Positions 8,311 through 15,719 of a stretch of 64,000 nucleotides of DNA are shown one piece after another. Position 1 is the stretch's first letter. Each line of letters opens with the position of its first letter. The stretch covers positions 58,211 to 122,210 of the forward strand of contig NZ_LZHT01000094.1 in NCBI RefSeq assembly GCF_001667315.1, written 5' to 3'. The DNA comes from Mycobacterium sp. 852002-10029_SCH5224772. Lineage in GTDB: Bacteria; Actinomycetota; Actinomycetes; Mycobacteriales; Mycobacteriaceae. The notes under the pieces were generated by a model. That model had not been told where the DNA came from, ran no database searches, and saw only the letters and a list, made by a program, of their open reading frames with translations. A program made the translations under genes and the position numbers.

Positions 8311-8644
8311 GGCTGCCGTTCTCCTATCGACGTCGGCGACCTCGCGAAACCCCCTCTTCTCCGATCAGATTTTCAAGATACGTTCCGCCTTGGCGTAATT
8401 GATTCTTTTCCGGTCGACCGGGCCTCACGTTGCGCGCTCGAAGCCATGGGGTACCCACGCAGCGGTCGGCTACTCCAAACCATCGCCGGCTCGTCAACGA
8501 CGTTGCTATCCAACGTCTTTGGACGTCCAGCGGCGGGGCCTCAGTGCCGGCGGAAGAGCTTTTCGCAGGGTGGATGGCGAGCGGTCGAGCACCGGCGCGG
8601 ATCGACGGCCGAAACTTGTCGTACCCCGCTGCCATGATGTCGTT
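8311..8644. other. Intergenic region between the ThDP enzyme and the 13E12 gene
   Basis: A 334-base divergent spacer. An open frame extends upstream from the HNH gene through it, but it has no conserved start and reads as random arginine-rich sequence. It must contain the promoter of the ThDP enzyme and of the HNH gene. I see no clear operator, repeat or RNA gene. Confidence 0.6.
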
Positions 8645-9892
8645 ATGTCCTCGATCGCATCGCCTCCGGTGGCGTTGAGTCCTGCCCAGCGTGTGGGGGT
8701 GTTGTTCGAGGAGTTGGCGGAGTTGGCCGGTCAGCGCAACGCGATCGATGCGCGCATCGTGCAGATCATCGCCGAGATCGACCGCGACGGGCTGGGCGGG
8801 ATCACCGGGGCTCGGTCGGTGCCGGCGTTGGTGGCCTGGAAGCTGGGTTGCTCTTCGGGCAACGCCCACACCATCGCCACGGTCGCCCACCGGCTCGACG
8901 AGTTCCCGCGGTGTGCGGCGGGCATGGGCGAGGGCCGGCTGTCACTGGATCAGGTCGGGGTGATCGCCGCACACGCGGGCAAGGGATCCGATGCGCGCTA
9001 CGCCCAACTCGCCGCGGTCGCCACGGTCAACCAGCTGCGCACCGCGATCAAACTCGAACCCCGAACCCGACCCGACCCTCGGCCAGCACCACATCCCTCG
9101 ATCACCAAGACCTCCGACGACGACGGCAGCTGCTATCGGATCAAGCTTGCGCACCATGATGCGGCGAAGTTCGACGCCGCCTTGGCGTCTCACCGTGAGG
9201 CGCTGATCGGCGAATGGAAACGCGACCACGGCGAGGGCCACGGCGTTTCAGATCAGATGCCGCCGTTGCCGGGCGCGGTTGAGGCGTTCATGCGCCTGAT
9301 CGAGGCCGGCTGGGACGCCGAGGCCACCCGTCGCCCACACGGGCAGCACACCACCGTGATAATGCACCTCGACGTTGCCCAGCGTGTTGCGGCACTGCAT
9401 CTGGGTCCACTGCTCACCGACGCCGAACGCCAATACCTGAGCTGCGATGCCACCTGTGAAGTCTGGTTCGAGCGTCACGGCGAGCCTATCGGCGCCGGGC
9501 GGACCACCCGGGTGATCAGCCGGCGGCTTCGCCGCGCGCTGGAGTATCGCGACCCCACGTGCGCGATACCCGGCTGTGGCGCCGCCCGCGGCCTGCACGC
9601 CCACCACATCCGGCACTGGGAAGACGGCGGCCCCACCGAGTTGTCCAACCTGGTCCTGGTCTGCCCGTATCATCACCGGTTGCACCATCGCGGCGGTATC
9701 ACCATCACCGGACCCGCCGAGGCTCTCATCGTCACCGACGACGCCGGCCGACCACTGGACCCGGGATCGCTGGCACGCCCACCAACCCAACCTCCACCCG
9801 CCGTCCCACCATGTCCCGGACCTACCGGCGAACGCGCCGACTGGTGGTGGTACGAACCCTTCCAACCCCAACCACCACCAACAACCAATTAG
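8645..9892 (+). CDS. 13E12-repeat family protein (DUF222 plus HNH endonuclease domain)
   Basis: A 415-residue member of the mycobacterial 13E12 family. The N-terminal DUF222 domain (about 10-300) is followed by an HNH nuclease domain near 340-385: CAIPGCG, HAHHIRHWEDGG, NLVLVCPYHHRLHH. The tail ends in WWWYEPFQPQPPP, a family hallmark. The ATG giving MSSIASPPVALSPAQR was chosen; earlier in-frame codons are not conserved. A second member ends at the right edge of the window in the opposite orientation, about 84% identical over the last 83 residues. In M. tuberculosis some REP13E12 copies serve as the phiRv1 attachment site. The cellular role is unknown. Confidence 0.9.
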   Translation: MSSIASPPVALSPAQRVGVLFEELAELAGQRNAIDARIVQIIAEIDRDGLGGITGARSVPALVAWKLGCSSGNAHTIATVAHRLDEFPRCAAGMGEGRLSLDQVGVIAAHAGKGSDARYAQLAAVATVNQLRTAIKLEPRTRPDPRPAPHPSITKTSDDDGSCYRIKLAHHDAAKFDAALASHREALIGEWKRDHGEGHGVSDQMPPLPGAVEAFMRLIEAGWDAEATRRPHGQHTTVIMHLDVAQRVAALHLGPLLTDAERQYLSCDATCEVWFERHGEPIGAGRTTRVISRRLRRALEYRDPTCAIPGCGAARGLHAHHIRHWEDGGPTELSNLVLVCPYHHRLHHRGGITITGPAEALIVTDDAGRPLDPGSLARPPTQPPPAVPPCPGPTGERADWWWYEPFQPQPPPTTN

Positions 9893-10030
9893 GCTGGGCG
9901 CCGCCGGCCGGCCATTCGACCAAACCCGTCGCTCTTGGAATCCGTAGCCGCTGCGTTGCCGCGTACGTATACCCCAACCGGTGGACCAAATCCATTGCAG
10001 ACGAGCGCTTTACGCATCGAGCGGCGGCGC

Positions 10031-10513
10031 TCAGGACCGCCCGGAACGCTTTTCGCGCAACCGGCGGTTGACCGGTTCGGGCAGCAGCTCCGAGACGTCA
10101 CCACCGAGCAACGCGACCTCTTTGGCCAACGACGAGGACACGAACGAATACCGCGGCGCGGTCGCGACGAAAAAGGTGTCGACCCCGGCGACGTGTTTGT
10201 TCATCTGCGCCATGTGCAGCTCGTATTCGAAGTCGGCGCCGGTGCGCAGCCCCTTGACGATGGCGGTCATCCCCCGCGACCGGACGAAGTCGACGACCAG
10301 GCCTTGCCCGGCCTCCACCCGCAGATTGGGCAGGTGCGTCGTCGATTCGTTGATCATCGCGATCCGCTCATCGAGGTCGAACATGCCCTTCTTGGCGGGA
10401 TTGCTCAGGATCGCCACCACCACCTCGTCGAACTGGGCCGACGCGCGCTCGAAGACGTCGATGTGGCCCAACGTCACGGGGTCAAACGAGCCCGGACATA
10501 CGGCGCCGCTCAT
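10031..10513 (-). CDS. coaD: Phosphopantetheine adenylyltransferase
   Basis: A 160-residue PPAT, the penultimate enzyme of coenzyme A synthesis, joining 4'-phosphopantetheine and ATP to dephospho-CoA. The nucleotidyltransferase motif GSFDPVTLGHID is at residues 8-19 and the conserved APRYSFVSSSLAKEVALLGGD near 118-138. The ATG used (MSGAVCPGSFDP) overlaps the TGA that closes the upstream MIRU in an ATGA junction. Longer frames upstream only translate the repeat. Orthologue of Rv2965c. The gene follows rsmD on the same strand, a common bacterial pairing. Confidence 0.96.
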   Translation of the reverse strand: MSGAVCPGSFDPVTLGHIDVFERASAQFDEVVVAILSNPAKKGMFDLDERIAMINESTTHLPNLRVEAGQGLVVDFVRSRGMTAIVKGLRTGADFEYELHMAQMNKHVAGVDTFFVATAPRYSFVSSSLAKEVALLGGDVSELLPEPVNRRLREKRSGRS

Positions 10514-10617
10514 GACGCGCGCGCCGGTGACGATGCAGAGCAAGCGATGCGGAGGAGCGGCGCCATGACGCGCGCCGTCGACGATGCAGAACAAGCGATG
10601 CGGAGGAGCGGCGCCAT
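10511..10617 (-). repeat. MIRU (mycobacterial interspersed repetitive unit), two tandem copies
   Basis: Two tandem copies of a 51-53 base unit (10511-10563 and 10564-10614) lie between rsmD and coaD. Read on the minus strand each encodes MAPLLRIACSAS, and the last TGA overlaps the coaD ATG as ATGA. A short array whose start and stop codons overlap the neighbouring gene is the defining geometry of MIRUs, and the unit resembles the GGCGCCGCTCCTC-type consensus. The copies differ by a few bases and a 2-base indel. A different copy number in relatives would make it a VNTR marker. Confidence 0.85.
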
Positions 10618-10640
10618 GACGAATGACGGTACACGCCGAC

Positions 10641-11150
10641 TCACAGCCGCTCGGCGAGCTCCAAACGGGTGTCGCCGTATACACGTTGCGGCCACACGGA
10701 CCAGCCGGCCGGCCAGGTGAGCGGTGCGCCGCCGGCCGCGCGCTCGACCACCGCGACGGCGTCCTCGCGCACCCAGCCATGCGCGGTCAACGCGGCCAGC
10801 ACGGCTTCGACCTCGGCGGCCGCGACCCCGGCCGCCAGGACGGCGGCCACCGCCCCGCGGCGCAGCGTTGCCCCTGCCAGCCCCAGGGTGTCGATGTTGC
10901 GCGCGATGACGGACGCGCTGCGCGGGTCGGACTCCACGAAGAGCGCGGTGGCGGCCCCGCGGGAGAGCGCCTCGAGTCCCAGGGCGCCCGAGCCCGCGTA
11001 CAGGTCCAGCACCGCAAGGCCGCTCAACTCGCGGCGCGCGGTCAGGATGTTGAACAGCGACTCGCGGACCCGGTCGGTGGTGGGCCGGGTGCCTCGCGGC
11101 GGGACCGCGATGCGCCGGCCCCCCGCCACACCGCCGATGATCCGGGTCAC
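10641..11150 (-). CDS. rsmD: 16S rRNA (guanine966-N2)-methyltransferase RsmD, catalytic motif missing
   Basis: RsmD-type SAM methyltransferase for G966 of 16S rRNA, 169 residues against about 188 in M. tuberculosis. Seen here: the N-terminal RIIGGVAGGRR, RPTTDRVRESLFNIL and the SAM motif LDLYAGSGALGLEALSRGA (about 49-66) are intact. The catalytic motif IV, normally VDLVLADPPY, is absent: the sequence passes from VAAVLAAGVA directly to AAEVEAVLAAL near residue 110. The loss is in frame, about 15 residues. Without the DPPY motif the enzyme should be inactive or nearly so. A real deletion or an assembly error in a GC-rich repeat could explain it. Confidence 0.85.
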   Translation of the reverse strand: MTRIIGGVAGGRRIAVPPRGTRPTTDRVRESLFNILTARRELSGLAVLDLYAGSGALGLEALSRGAATALFVESDPRSASVIARNIDTLGLAGATLRRGAVAAVLAAGVAAAEVEAVLAALTAHGWVREDAVAVVERAAGGAPLTWPAGWSVWPQRVYGDTRLELAERL

Positions 11151-11160
11151 GTCCAGATAC

Positions 11161-11793
11161 TTACAGCAGCGTCGACCAATAGTCCCAGAACCGCGCCAAG
11201 CACAGGAGGAACACCGCGGTGAACCACAGCGCGGCGATCGACCACCGCCATTGGTACAGCACCCACGCCAGGCCGAAGGGGCGGGCCTGCAACGCCGGGC
11301 GGTACGCGATCGAGGCGACCACCACCAGCAGCGACATGGTGACCGCCCACACCACCATGCAGTACGGGCACAACGCGCCGATGCGATACAGGCTCTGGAA
11401 GATCAACCAGTGCACGAACACCGCGCCGACCAGCATCCCGACCGTCAGACCCAGCCAATACCATTGGGGCAGAGCCACTTTCGCCAGCGCCAGCAGCCCG
11501 GTGACGACCACCACGGTGAAGGCCACCAGACCGAGCAACGGATTGGGAAATCCCAGCAGCGACGCCTGCGGCGTGATCATCACCGAGCCGCACGACAGGA
11601 TCGGGTTGATGTTGCAGGACGGGACGTAGGCCGGGTTGAGCAGGATGTCGATCTTCTCGACCGTCAGCGTCATCGACGCAACCAAGCCGATCGCCCCGGC
11701 GATCAGCAGCCACCAGGCGCTGAGCGCCGGCACCCGGGCGCGCGTCAGATCGCCGCTGGGATCGGCGGATTCTGTCGACACCGCACCGGTCAC
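11161..11793 (-). CDS. Vitamin K epoxide reductase family membrane protein (VKOR)
   Basis: A 210-residue membrane protein of the bacterial VKOR family, orthologue of Rv2968c, which reoxidises a DsbA-like partner using a quinone. The four redox cysteines are present: Cys60 and Cys68 in the periplasmic loop (CNINPILSC) and the active-site Cys142-Pro-Tyr-Cys145. About five membrane segments are visible. The GTG start overlaps the stop of the DsbA-like gene (GTGA), so the oxidoreductase pair is co-translated. In M. tuberculosis pca separates this gene from rsmD; here only 10 bases do. Confidence 0.93.
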   Translation of the reverse strand: MTGAVSTESADPSGDLTRARVPALSAWWLLIAGAIGLVASMTLTVEKIDILLNPAYVPSCNINPILSCGSVMITPQASLLGFPNPLLGLVAFTVVVVTGLLALAKVALPQWYWLGLTVGMLVGAVFVHWLIFQSLYRIGALCPYCMVVWAVTMSLLVVVASIAYRPALQARPFGLAWVLYQWRWSIAALWFTAVFLLCLARFWDYWSTLL

Positions 11794-12557
11794 ATGGCGG
11801 CCGGCGCGACCGCGCCGTCGAGGCCGGGAATGTTGCCCACGATCTCTTTGATCTTGCTGACCAGCGCCTCGGGTGTCGACGGGTCGTAGTCCTCGCCGTT
11901 GATCTTGACCGTCGGCGTGGCGTTGATGTGCGCGGCCGCCGCTTCGCCGGTGACCTTGTCAAGGTACTTGCCGCTGTTGATGCAGTCCGGCACCTTGCCC
12001 ACCACGCCGGCCTCACGCGCAAGCTCGATCAGTCGCGCGTTGTCCGGGAAGCTCTTGCCGGTTTCGCTGGGCTGAATGTCGGTGCTGAACAACGCGGTGT
12101 GGAAGCGGCGGAACGCGTCGAGGGATTCGTCGGCGACGCAGCGTGCCGCGGCCGCCGCGCGCGACGAATAGTTCTGGTTCCGCGAGCTGTCCAGGATCGA
12201 CACCATGGAGTAATCGGCCGCGATGGCCCCGACGTCGATGAGCCGAGACACCGTCGGCCCGAAGGTGCGCTCGAAGTTACCGCAGGCCGGGCACAGGAAG
12301 TCCTCGTAGAACGTCACCACGGCCTTGGGGTCGTTGCTGCCGGGCTGGGTGACAAGCTTGCTCGACGTCACCCGCACCGTGTCGCCCGCGCCGGTGGTGG
12401 CGGGTTTCTTGTGGTTCGACGTCACGATGTAGAAGACGAGGACGACCGCGAAGATCACGACGAACGCGGTGCCGCCGATCTGGACGAGCCGGCCGGATTT
12501 ACCGCCGGAGGCCGACTTCATGTCGAATCGTGGGGGGCGTTTGGGAGTGTCGGCCAC
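11790..12557 (-). CDS. Membrane-anchored DsbA-like thioredoxin-fold oxidoreductase
   Basis: A 255-residue DsbA-type oxidase, orthologue of Rv2969c, that forms disulfides in exported proteins. It has one N-terminal membrane anchor (about 27-45), a CPAC active site at Cys89-Cys92 (FYEDFLCPACGNF) and the cis-Pro region NATPTVKING. The GTG start giving MADTPKRPPRFD was preferred: it yields 255 residues, the length of the orthologue, while an upstream in-frame ATG would add 15 unrelated residues. It is coupled to the VKOR gene, its electron acceptor. Confidence 0.92.
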   Translation of the reverse strand: MADTPKRPPRFDMKSASGGKSGRLVQIGGTAFVVIFAVVLVFYIVTSNHKKPATTGAGDTVRVTSSKLVTQPGSNDPKAVVTFYEDFLCPACGNFERTFGPTVSRLIDVGAIAADYSMVSILDSSRNQNYSSRAAAAARCVADESLDAFRRFHTALFSTDIQPSETGKSFPDNARLIELAREAGVVGKVPDCINSGKYLDKVTGEAAAAHINATPTVKINGEDYDPSTPEALVSKIKEIVGNIPGLDGAVAPAAM

Positions 12558-12652
12558 AGGTTCTCTGATCTTTCGGTACTCGAATTGTCGGTCTGCCGAC
12601 AACGCGATCGGACAAGGCGCCTCTAGATTACCGGCGCCGGCCGCTCAACAAT

Positions 12653-13771
12653 TCAGACCCGACTCAGGTGCGCGCGCAGGGCCGAGATCAACTCGGTGGT
12701 CGCGACCATGCTGTCGCCGCCGAGCTGGAACAGATTGGCGAAGCCGTGGGTCAGCGAGCCCAGGTAGCGCAGGTCGACCGCGGTCCCGGCGGCCCGCAGC
12801 GCCTCGGCGTAGCTCTCGCCTTCGTCGCGCAACGGGTCGAAGCCCGCGACCGCGATCAGCGCGGGGGCCAGTCCGGCCAGCGATTCGGCCAGCGCCGGCG
12901 ACACGCGCGGATCCGTCCGGTCCAGATCCGAACGCCGCAGGTACTGGGATTCGAACCAGTCGATGTCGCGCTTGGTCAGCAGGAAGCCGCGCGAGAAAAG
13001 GCTCAGCGACCGAGTCTGCGCGGTGAAGTCGGTCCGCGGATAAAGCAGCCACTGCAGCACCGGCGCGGGGCCGCCCTCGTCGCGTGCCAGTTGGCTGACG
13101 ACCGCGGCGAGGTTGCCGCCGGCGCTGTCGCCGCCGACCGCGACCCGCCCGGGCGCGGCGCCCAACTCGCCGGCGTGCTCGTATGCCCATGTGAACGCCG
13201 CGTACGCGTCCTCGATCGCGGCCGGCGCCGGGTGCTCGGGAGCCAGCCGGTAGTCGATCGACAACACGTGCACGCCGGCATCACGGCAGGTCAGCCTGCA
13301 CAGCGTGTCATGGGTGTCCAGGTCGCCGATCGACCAGCCGCCGCCGTGGTAGAAGACCAGCAGGGGCGCGGCCGCGCCGTCGGCCGGACGGTAATGCCGC
13401 GCCGGAATGTCACCGGCCGGGCCGGGCAGCGACAACTCGGTGACGTCGACATGGATCTGCGGACCGGGGAACCCCACGGTCGACTCGTGCATCTGGGCGC
13501 GGGACACCTCGGGGTCGTCGTCGACGACCAGCCCGTCGATGCCGACGGCGCGCAGGCCCGACAGCATCAGCTGCAGGGTCGGGTCAAGGGTGTTGCCGTC
13601 GATGATGACGGAACGGCCGCGGACCAGCCCTCGTCGCACCGCGGTCGGGATCCACGGGATGACCTTGACCCCGACGCTGGTGACGGCGCCCTGGATGCGA
13701 CTGGCCAGGGGCACAGACGCGCGCAGCGCTTCGGTGTGGACGCCTGGCGCGGCAGACAGAGGCTTGGTCAC
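12653..13771 (-). CDS. lipN: Esterase/lipase LipN (hormone-sensitive lipase family)
   Basis: A 372-residue alpha/beta-hydrolase of the hormone-sensitive lipase (HSL) family. The oxyanion motif HGGGW starts at residue 142 and the nucleophile elbow GDSAGG at 214-219 (Ser216). The acid lies in FDPLRDEGE and the catalytic His in LTHGFANLF near the C-terminus. Orthologue of Rv2970c. The GTG start at VTKPLSAAPG has AAGGGGG about 6 bases upstream; the longer frame runs into non-conserved DNA. It is divergent from the aldo-keto reductase locus. Confidence 0.9.
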   Translation of the reverse strand: MTKPLSAAPGVHTEALRASVPLASRIQGAVTSVGVKVIPWIPTAVRRGLVRGRSVIIDGNTLDPTLQLMLSGLRAVGIDGLVVDDDPEVSRAQMHESTVGFPGPQIHVDVTELSLPGPAGDIPARHYRPADGAAAPLLVFYHGGGWSIGDLDTHDTLCRLTCRDAGVHVLSIDYRLAPEHPAPAAIEDAYAAFTWAYEHAGELGAAPGRVAVGGDSAGGNLAAVVSQLARDEGGPAPVLQWLLYPRTDFTAQTRSLSLFSRGFLLTKRDIDWFESQYLRRSDLDRTDPRVSPALAESLAGLAPALIAVAGFDPLRDEGESYAEALRAAGTAVDLRYLGSLTHGFANLFQLGGDSMVATTELISALRAHLSRV

Positions 13772-14147
13772 GGACAACCCCCTTAGCAACAAACGTGATA
13801 CCCCTCGACGACGACGCTTATTCCACCCGCCGCATCGAGCGGAAGACCGGCCGAGCGGCCGCCGAGTCCGGTGTGCCGCGCGACTCACTGTACGTGGTGG
13901 CGCACTCGGTACCGAGGGGCACGGATGGACACCTGCCCAGGTGTTGACTAGGTTGCATTTGCTCCCTCGGTAATATCGTGGTCCCCAAGCCGGTGAGCCG
14001 TTATGGATTGCGAGCAACTTCGACGTGTTCGATTTCGAACTCAGCGCCTCGAACTCGGCGCCGAACGCCGTTGATTTCCTCGCCCGATGACGGAACCCGG
14101 CTCAGTGCACAATCTCGAACCTTTAATTTCACAGGCAGGTGAATGAA
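13772..14147. other. Intergenic region between lipN and the aldo-keto reductase
   Basis: This 376-base spacer carries a reductase gene remnant in its last 140 bases (listed separately). The first 240 bases, next to lipN, show no conserved frame, repeat or RNA. They should hold the lipN promoter. Confidence 0.6.
14010..14142 (+). pseudogene. C-terminal remnant of a second aldo-keto reductase, frameshifted
   Basis: Reading from 14010 the DNA gives ASNFDVFDFELSAS, matching TNMDVFDFELGAE near the end of the intact neighbouring reductase. The frame then reaches a TGA at 14088. Shifting frame at about 14086 continues as DDGTRLSAQSRTFNFTGR and a stop at 14140, which resembles the NDGTRLRPDP ending and the usual C-terminus of these enzymes. 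No N-terminal part is present upstream. The simplest reading is a tandem reductase paralogue largely deleted, with its last 45 codons left. The remnant stop overlaps the ribosome-binding site of the intact gene. Confidence 0.7.
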
Positions 14148-14993
14148 TTGACTGGCGAGTCGGGCTCCGCCGCACCCTCAATTGCTCTCAACGACGAAAA
14201 CACGATGCCGGCCCTGGGCCTGGGCGTCGCGGAATTGTCGGACGACGAGACCGAACGCGCGGTGTCGGCGGCGCTGGAAGTCGGCTGCCGGCTGATTGAC
14301 ACCGCCGCGGCCTACGGCAATGAAGCCGCCGTCGGGCGGGCCATCGCCGCCTCCGGGATTCCACGCGCCGAGCTGTTCGTCACCACCAAGCTCGCCACCC
14401 CCGACCAGGGTTTCAAGGCGGCGATGGACGCCTGCAACGCCAGCCTGGAGCGGCTCGGGCTGGATTACGTCGACCTGTACCTGATCCACTGGCCGGCCCC
14501 GTCGCTGGGCAACTACGTGAACTCCTTCGGCGGCATGATCCAGTCCCGCGCGGAAGGTCAGGCCCGCTCGATCGGCGTCTCCAACTTCACCGAGGAGTAC
14601 CTGACGACGGTCATCGACCTCACGTTCGTCACACCCGCGGTCAACCAGATCGAGCTGCACCCGCTGCTCAACCAGGAAGCGCTGCGCAAGACCAACGCCG
14701 AGCACAACGTGGCCACCCAGTCCTACACGCCGCTGGCGCTGGGCAAGTTGATCGACAACCCGGCGGTGAATTCGGTCGCCGCCGAATACGGCAAGACCGC
14801 GTCGCAGGTGCTGCTGCGGTGGAATTTGCAGCTGGGCAACGCGGTCGTGTTCCGGTCGGCCAAGGCCGAGCACATCGCGACCAACATGGACGTGTTCGAC
14901 TTCGAGTTGGGCGCCGAGCACATGGATGCGATCAACGGGCTCAACGACGGCACCCGGCTGCGCCCGGACCCGGACACGTACTCGGGCTCCTAG
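14148..14993 (+). CDS. Aldo-keto reductase
   Basis: A 281-residue NADPH-dependent aldo-keto reductase, orthologue of Rv2971, reducing aldehydes and ketones such as dicarbonyls. Catalytic residues are visible: Asp51 and Tyr56 in DTAAAYGNE, the Lys in FVTTKLATPD and the His in LYLIHWPAP. The NADPH-binding end is VVFRSAKAEHIATNMDVFDFE. The TTG start (MTGESGSAAPS) was chosen because AGGTGA lies 5 bases upstream and the protein then matches the orthologue; a GTG at 14139 would add three residues. A broken paralogue lies immediately upstream. Confidence 0.9.
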   Translation: MTGESGSAAPSIALNDENTMPALGLGVAELSDDETERAVSAALEVGCRLIDTAAAYGNEAAVGRAIAASGIPRAELFVTTKLATPDQGFKAAMDACNASLERLGLDYVDLYLIHWPAPSLGNYVNSFGGMIQSRAEGQARSIGVSNFTEEYLTTVIDLTFVTPAVNQIELHPLLNQEALRKTNAEHNVATQSYTPLALGKLIDNPAVNSVAAEYGKTASQVLLRWNLQLGNAVVFRSAKAEHIATNMDVFDFELGAEHMDAINGLNDGTRLRPDPDTYSGS

Positions 14994-14999
14994 CGGACC

Positions 15000-15719
15000 T
15001 TATCCCGCGGGGCAGGTCGCGGCGGCGTGGCGCAGGACGCCGGTCGACGCCTGATCCACCGTCAGCGAATAGCCGCGCAGCACGGCGAGGAATTGCATCG
15101 CGTACTGGCAGGCGAACGCCGCGTTCGGCGGCATCCACTGCGCCGGCGGCGAATCGCCCTTGTCCTGGTTGGCCGGCCCGTCGACGGCCAGCAGGTTGGC
15201 CGGGTCGTTGGCGAAGCGCAGCCGCTCGGGCGCCGGCCAGCCGTAGGCCCCCATGTCCCAGGCGTATGCGAGCGGGACGATGTGGTCGATCTGGACCGAT
15301 TCGCCGACCTTGGGACCGCGCTGAAAGGCGATGGTCTTGTTGGTGTACGGGTCGTGCAGCGTGCCCGTGGCCACGGCGTCCGGGCACCGCTTGATCGACA
15401 CATACGTTTTGCCGACGAGATCGCGGTCGAGGATGTCGTCGCGGGTGTCGCACCCGTTGTGCCCCATCGGGGCGTCGTTGTCGTCATCCCACGCGTCGCC
15501 GAACGCGGCCCGCAGGTAGTCGTAGCGGTGCAACCGCACCGGCACGACCGCAATGCCCGCGAGCACGTCGGCGCCGGGCAACACCGTCGGAACATCAGCG
15601 CGCGCAGCGTATTCGGCGGAATGCCTGCTGGCCAAGGACCCGACCGTCTGGTAGGCCACCACCACCGCGGCCAGCGCGGCCGCGGCCAGCCACAACAGCA
15701 CCTTGCGGTTCGCGGTCAC
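15000..15719 (-). CDS. Exported or membrane-anchored HNH endonuclease-like protein (DUF1524)
   Basis: A 239-residue protein, orthologue of Rv2972c. An N-terminal hydrophobic segment (VLLWLAAAALAAVVVAYQTVG, about 7-27) acts as an anchor or signal. A DUF1524-type HNH nuclease domain follows: VQIDHIVPLAYAWDMGAYGW, then NDPANLLAVDGPANQDKGDSPPAQWMPP. Four cysteines outside the anchor could form disulfides, consistent with a location outside the membrane. The GTG start overlaps the recG stop (GTGA). The frame continues upstream only as a shadow of recG. Nucleic-acid substrate and role are unknown. Confidence 0.88.
   Translation of the reverse strand: MTANRKVLLWLAAAALAAVVVAYQTVGSLASRHSAEYAARADVPTVLPGADVLAGIAVVPVRLHRYDYLRAAFGDAWDDDNDAPMGHNGCDTRDDILDRDLVGKTYVSIKRCPDAVATGTLHDPYTNKTIAFQRGPKVGESVQIDHIVPLAYAWDMGAYGWPAPERLRFANDPANLLAVDGPANQDKGDSPPAQWMPPNAAFACQYAMQFLAVLRGYSLTVDQASTGVLRHAAATCPAG

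Noticed and set aside
8645..9892. HNH gene as evidence of a prophage
   Set aside because: It belongs to the chromosomal 13E12 family and no phage structural, integrase or terminase genes are nearby.
10514..10780. N-terminal extension of coaD
   Set aside because: It translates the MIRU and part of rsmD; PPAT proteins start at the MSGAVCPGSFDP-type sequence.
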